Source: an uncultured Acidobacteriia bacterium
Lineage (GTDB): Bacteria > Acidobacteriota > Terriglobia > Bryobacterales > Bryobacteraceae
DNA: 34,224 nucleotides
Direction of reading: 5' to 3'
NCBI GenBank assembly: GCA_903900705.1
Contig: CAIUOG010000169.1
Span: 1 to 34,224 of the forward strand
Made by a program: the position numbers and the translations under genes. Below are positions 32,270 through 34,224 of the stretch, in pieces. Positions within the stretch are counted from its first letter, which is position 1. Each line of letters starts with the position of its first letter. The notes under the pieces are model-generated. The model was not told the DNA's origin. It worked only from the letters and a program-made list of their open reading frames with translations, and made no database searches.

Positions 32270-34153
32270 TTCCGTCAGCCTGACCTTCACACTGATCTTT
32301 CGATCACCCCGCAGTACTTCCACCAGAACCTCGTCTCCCGGCTTGTGCGAACGGAGCGCGTAAGTAAAATCGTAAAGGTTTCCGATGTCTTTGTCGCCGA
32401 AGGTAATCAGGATATCACCGGCCTTCAGGCCCGCTACCGCCGCCGGTGTACCTTCCTTCACGTCCGCGAACCGAACTCCCTTCGGCGGTTCGGCAAAATC
32501 CGGAATACTGCCGAAATTCGGGCCGTAACCGCCACCGCCGGAACTGCTGATTCCGCTCACATTGCCCGAATGCGGATCCGCCTTCGGCGCCACGCGGACA
32601 AACTGCGGACGGTCCGGATCATTTTCCAGTTTGGCCGCGATGTCGGCGACCAGTTGCAATACCTGCACAGCCGTCGGCGCGTCGATTTTGTCCCAGGTGT
32701 CGCTGGGCTTGTGGTAGTCGCCATGCAGGCCGGAGAAGAAGAACAGAACCGGAACCTGTTTGGCGGTGAAAGAAGTATGGTCGCTGGAACCGTAGCCACT
32801 GTTGTCGGAATAGTCGATGTTCAGCTTGTACTTCGGGGTCAACTGGTCCAGACTCGCGCGCAGCGTGGACCCGGTGCCGGCGCCGCCCACGAAGATGCGG
32901 CCTTCGCGGGGCCGCCCGATCATGTCCAGATTGATCATCGCCACGGCTTTCGCCAGCGGCAGTTCCGGATGGTTCGCATAGTAGCCGGAGCCCAGTAGTC
33001 CAAGTTCTTCCCCGGCGAAACTCAGAAACAGAATGCCTCGTTTTGGCTTTACGCCGGCATAAAGCGCGGAAAAGTAGTGCGCCAGTTCCAGAACGCCCGC
33101 TGTGCCGGAAGCGTTGTCGTCCGCGCCGGGGTGAATCGTGCCCGCCAGAGACGGAGCCATGGAAAACTGCTCGCCCAGCCCCAGATGATCATAATGCGCG
33201 CCGATGATCACGTACTCATCTGTCTGGCCGGGCAGATAGCCCACTACATTGTTTACCTGCCGGACCGCGCGCTCCACATCCACGTTTTCCCGGATCTCCA
33301 CGCCCTTCAGTTCGAACGAGCGCGGCTTCAGATCCCGGTCAATCTCCGCTTCCAGCGCTTCCAGATCCTTCCCCGAAGCCCGGAACCACTGCTGCGCGAT
33401 GTCCTCACGCACGCCGACAAACGGAATCCCGGCGTCGGCCGGCCCATTGGTTCGGCCGAAGGGCTCCAGATCGTCCTTGTCCTGTTTGTGGTTGATCCGG
33501 TCCGCCACTACGATCACGGCCCTAGCGCCATGGCTGCGGGCATTTGCCGCCTTGCTGTAGTACTGCGAGTGATCGGTGTAGGCCTTGCCGTCGAAGACGC
33601 TTTTCGGATCGAGTTCCTGCGGTTCGTGGGCCAACACGAGCACGATGCGGCCTTTGACGTCAAGCCCCGCATAGTCGTCATAGCTGTATTCCGGAGCGGT
33701 GATGCCGTAGCCCGCGAAGACCACCGGGCCGGAAACGCGGCCACTCGACGAGAAATTGAAGGGAATGAACTCTTTTTCCACCTGCAATTGCTGACTGTCC
33801 GCGCCCGCCAGCACCTCGAAGTGGTTGAGCTTGCCGAGCTTCGCGCTGGTTGTCACCGGAAACTCCTGCAGGTAGCTGTTCGAGACCGCCCCCGGTGGCG
33901 GTTGCAGGCCATCCGCCTTGAAGTGATCCACGATATAGCGGCAGGCTTTTTCCAGCTCCGGAGAACCGGTGGCGCGCCCCTTCAGTTCGGGGGAGGCGAG
34001 GAATTTGATGTGTTCCAGGTATCGCTGCGCGTCGAAGGAAGGCGCGGCGGCGAACACCGCCACGCCCGCTGCGAATACGGTAGCCGCGAGCCGCAGCCCT
34101 GACGGCATTGCATGTCGGGAGTGGCTATTTCTTAAGCAGACCCGGTTTTTCAT
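32261..34153 (-). CDS. Secreted M28-family zinc aminopeptidase with PA and PDZ domains
   Basis: The 630-residue protein begins with a signal peptide (to about residue 36, FAAA before Pro). A protease-associated (PA) region is around residues 135-240 (VVFAGYGITAPEYSYDDYAGLDVKGRIVLV). The M28 catalytic domain follows with His320 in IIGAHYDHLG, HPGADDNASGT at about 341-351, the base-and-ligand pair in FAGEELGLLGS, MINLDMIGR, and a late HGDYHKPSDT. The C-terminal about 90 residues form a PDZ domain (FADVKEGTPAAVAGLKAGDILITFGD). It is likely a periplasmic or extracellular metal-dependent aminopeptidase. The ATG at 34153 is supported by a perfect GGAGG 8 nt upstream (34166-34162); readings beyond it have no such site. 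Confidence 0.93.
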   Translation of the reverse strand: MKNRVCLRNSHSRHAMPSGLRLAATVFAAGVAVFAAAPSFDAQRYLEHIKFLASPELKGRATGSPELEKACRYIVDHFKADGLQPPPGAVSNSYLQEFPVTTSAKLGKLNHFEVLAGADSQQLQVEKEFIPFNFSSSGRVSGPVVFAGYGITAPEYSYDDYAGLDVKGRIVLVLAHEPQELDPKSVFDGKAYTDHSQYYSKAANARSHGARAVIVVADRINHKQDKDDLEPFGRTNGPADAGIPFVGVREDIAQQWFRASGKDLEALEAEIDRDLKPRSFELKGVEIRENVDVERAVRQVNNVVGYLPGQTDEYVIIGAHYDHLGLGEQFSMAPSLAGTIHPGADDNASGTAGVLELAHYFSALYAGVKPKRGILFLSFAGEELGLLGSGYYANHPELPLAKAVAMINLDMIGRPREGRIFVGGAGTGSTLRASLDQLTPKYKLNIDYSDNSGYGSSDHTSFTAKQVPVLFFFSGLHGDYHKPSDTWDKIDAPTAVQVLQLVADIAAKLENDPDRPQFVRVAPKADPHSGNVSGISSSGGGGYGPNFGSIPDFAEPPKGVRFADVKEGTPAAVAGLKAGDILITFGDKDIGNLYDFTYALRSHKPGDEVLVEVLRGDRKISVKVRLTERK

Positions 34154-34224
34154 CTTGTTTGCCTCCGGCGAAACCGGGCAGCCGCAGGTCACATCCGCAG
34201 TCTTCTCCCGCGTTTTTCGCAGTC

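Noticed and set aside
33077-34102. 341-codon open frame antisense to the M28 peptidase
   Set aside because: Arg/His-rich shadow frame. The peptidase reading has a signal peptide, metal ligands, a PDZ domain and a perfect ribosome site.

Overview
The window reads as a stretch of chromosome from a high-GC, Gram-negative member of the Acidobacteriota, most likely the Solibacteres/Bryobacterales side. This is an inference. It rests on two adjacent secreted von Willebrand factor A proteins of the type common in Acidobacteriota, a Kdo (lipopolysaccharide) gene block, an Omp85-type outer-membrane barrel, a type IV-like pilin, a GerW-like protein outside a spore former, and dense packing with 1-4 nt gene overlaps. 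I see no rRNA, tRNA, CRISPR array, insertion sequence or prophage, and no gene-free stretch longer than 300 bases. The longest is about 235 bp, at 26083-26318.

Layout. 1-1621: the end of an ankyrin-repeat gene and a sialidase, closed by a strong hairpin. 1633-4627: eno-gpmI (lower glycolysis, minus strand), with a dyad-bearing intergenic region shared with divergent malQ (4628-6709). 6740-9354: a GerW-like membrane protein, then (minus) an ECF sigma factor, a zinc-finger anti-sigma factor and a secreted protein in one overlapping operon. 9487-12060: thiolase, a DUF35-type OB-fold protein and a class I/II aminotransferase in a coupled operon ended by a hairpin. 12124-14254 (minus): two VWFA proteins and a short gene. 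14311-17547: kdsB-pyrG-kdsA, where PyrG makes the CTP used by KdsB and KdsA feeds the same Kdo pathway. 17594-19265: a pilin, a 65-residue protein and a membrane protein, joined by ATGA overlaps.

19229-25542 (minus) is a tightly packed run: an Omp85-like barrel protein, a DUF4390-like exported protein, an NtrY-like sensor kinase, an NtrC-family sigma-54 activator, a methyltransferase and a peptidoglycan-binding protein. It looks like an envelope-linked two-component locus. 25675-27577: an RRM RNA-binding protein, a small upstream ORF and an nSTAND-type NTPase-like protein whose Walker A lysine is replaced by alanine. 27584-34153: a bifunctional-nuclease family protein, MiaB, a Nudix hydrolase, an IscU/SufU-like scaffold, a LarA-family (DUF2088) protein, an unknown protein and a secreted M28 peptidase with a PDZ domain.

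A recurring feature is that several genes without a Shine-Dalgarno sequence have a TATAAT-like hexamer only 5-12 nt before the start codon. This suggests leaderless mRNAs. Most genes are housekeeping or envelope functions. The least explained parts are the degenerate STAND gene with its coupled upstream ORF, the Omp85/NtrYX-like locus, the minimal DUF35 partner of the thiolase, and the pilin-associated orphans.
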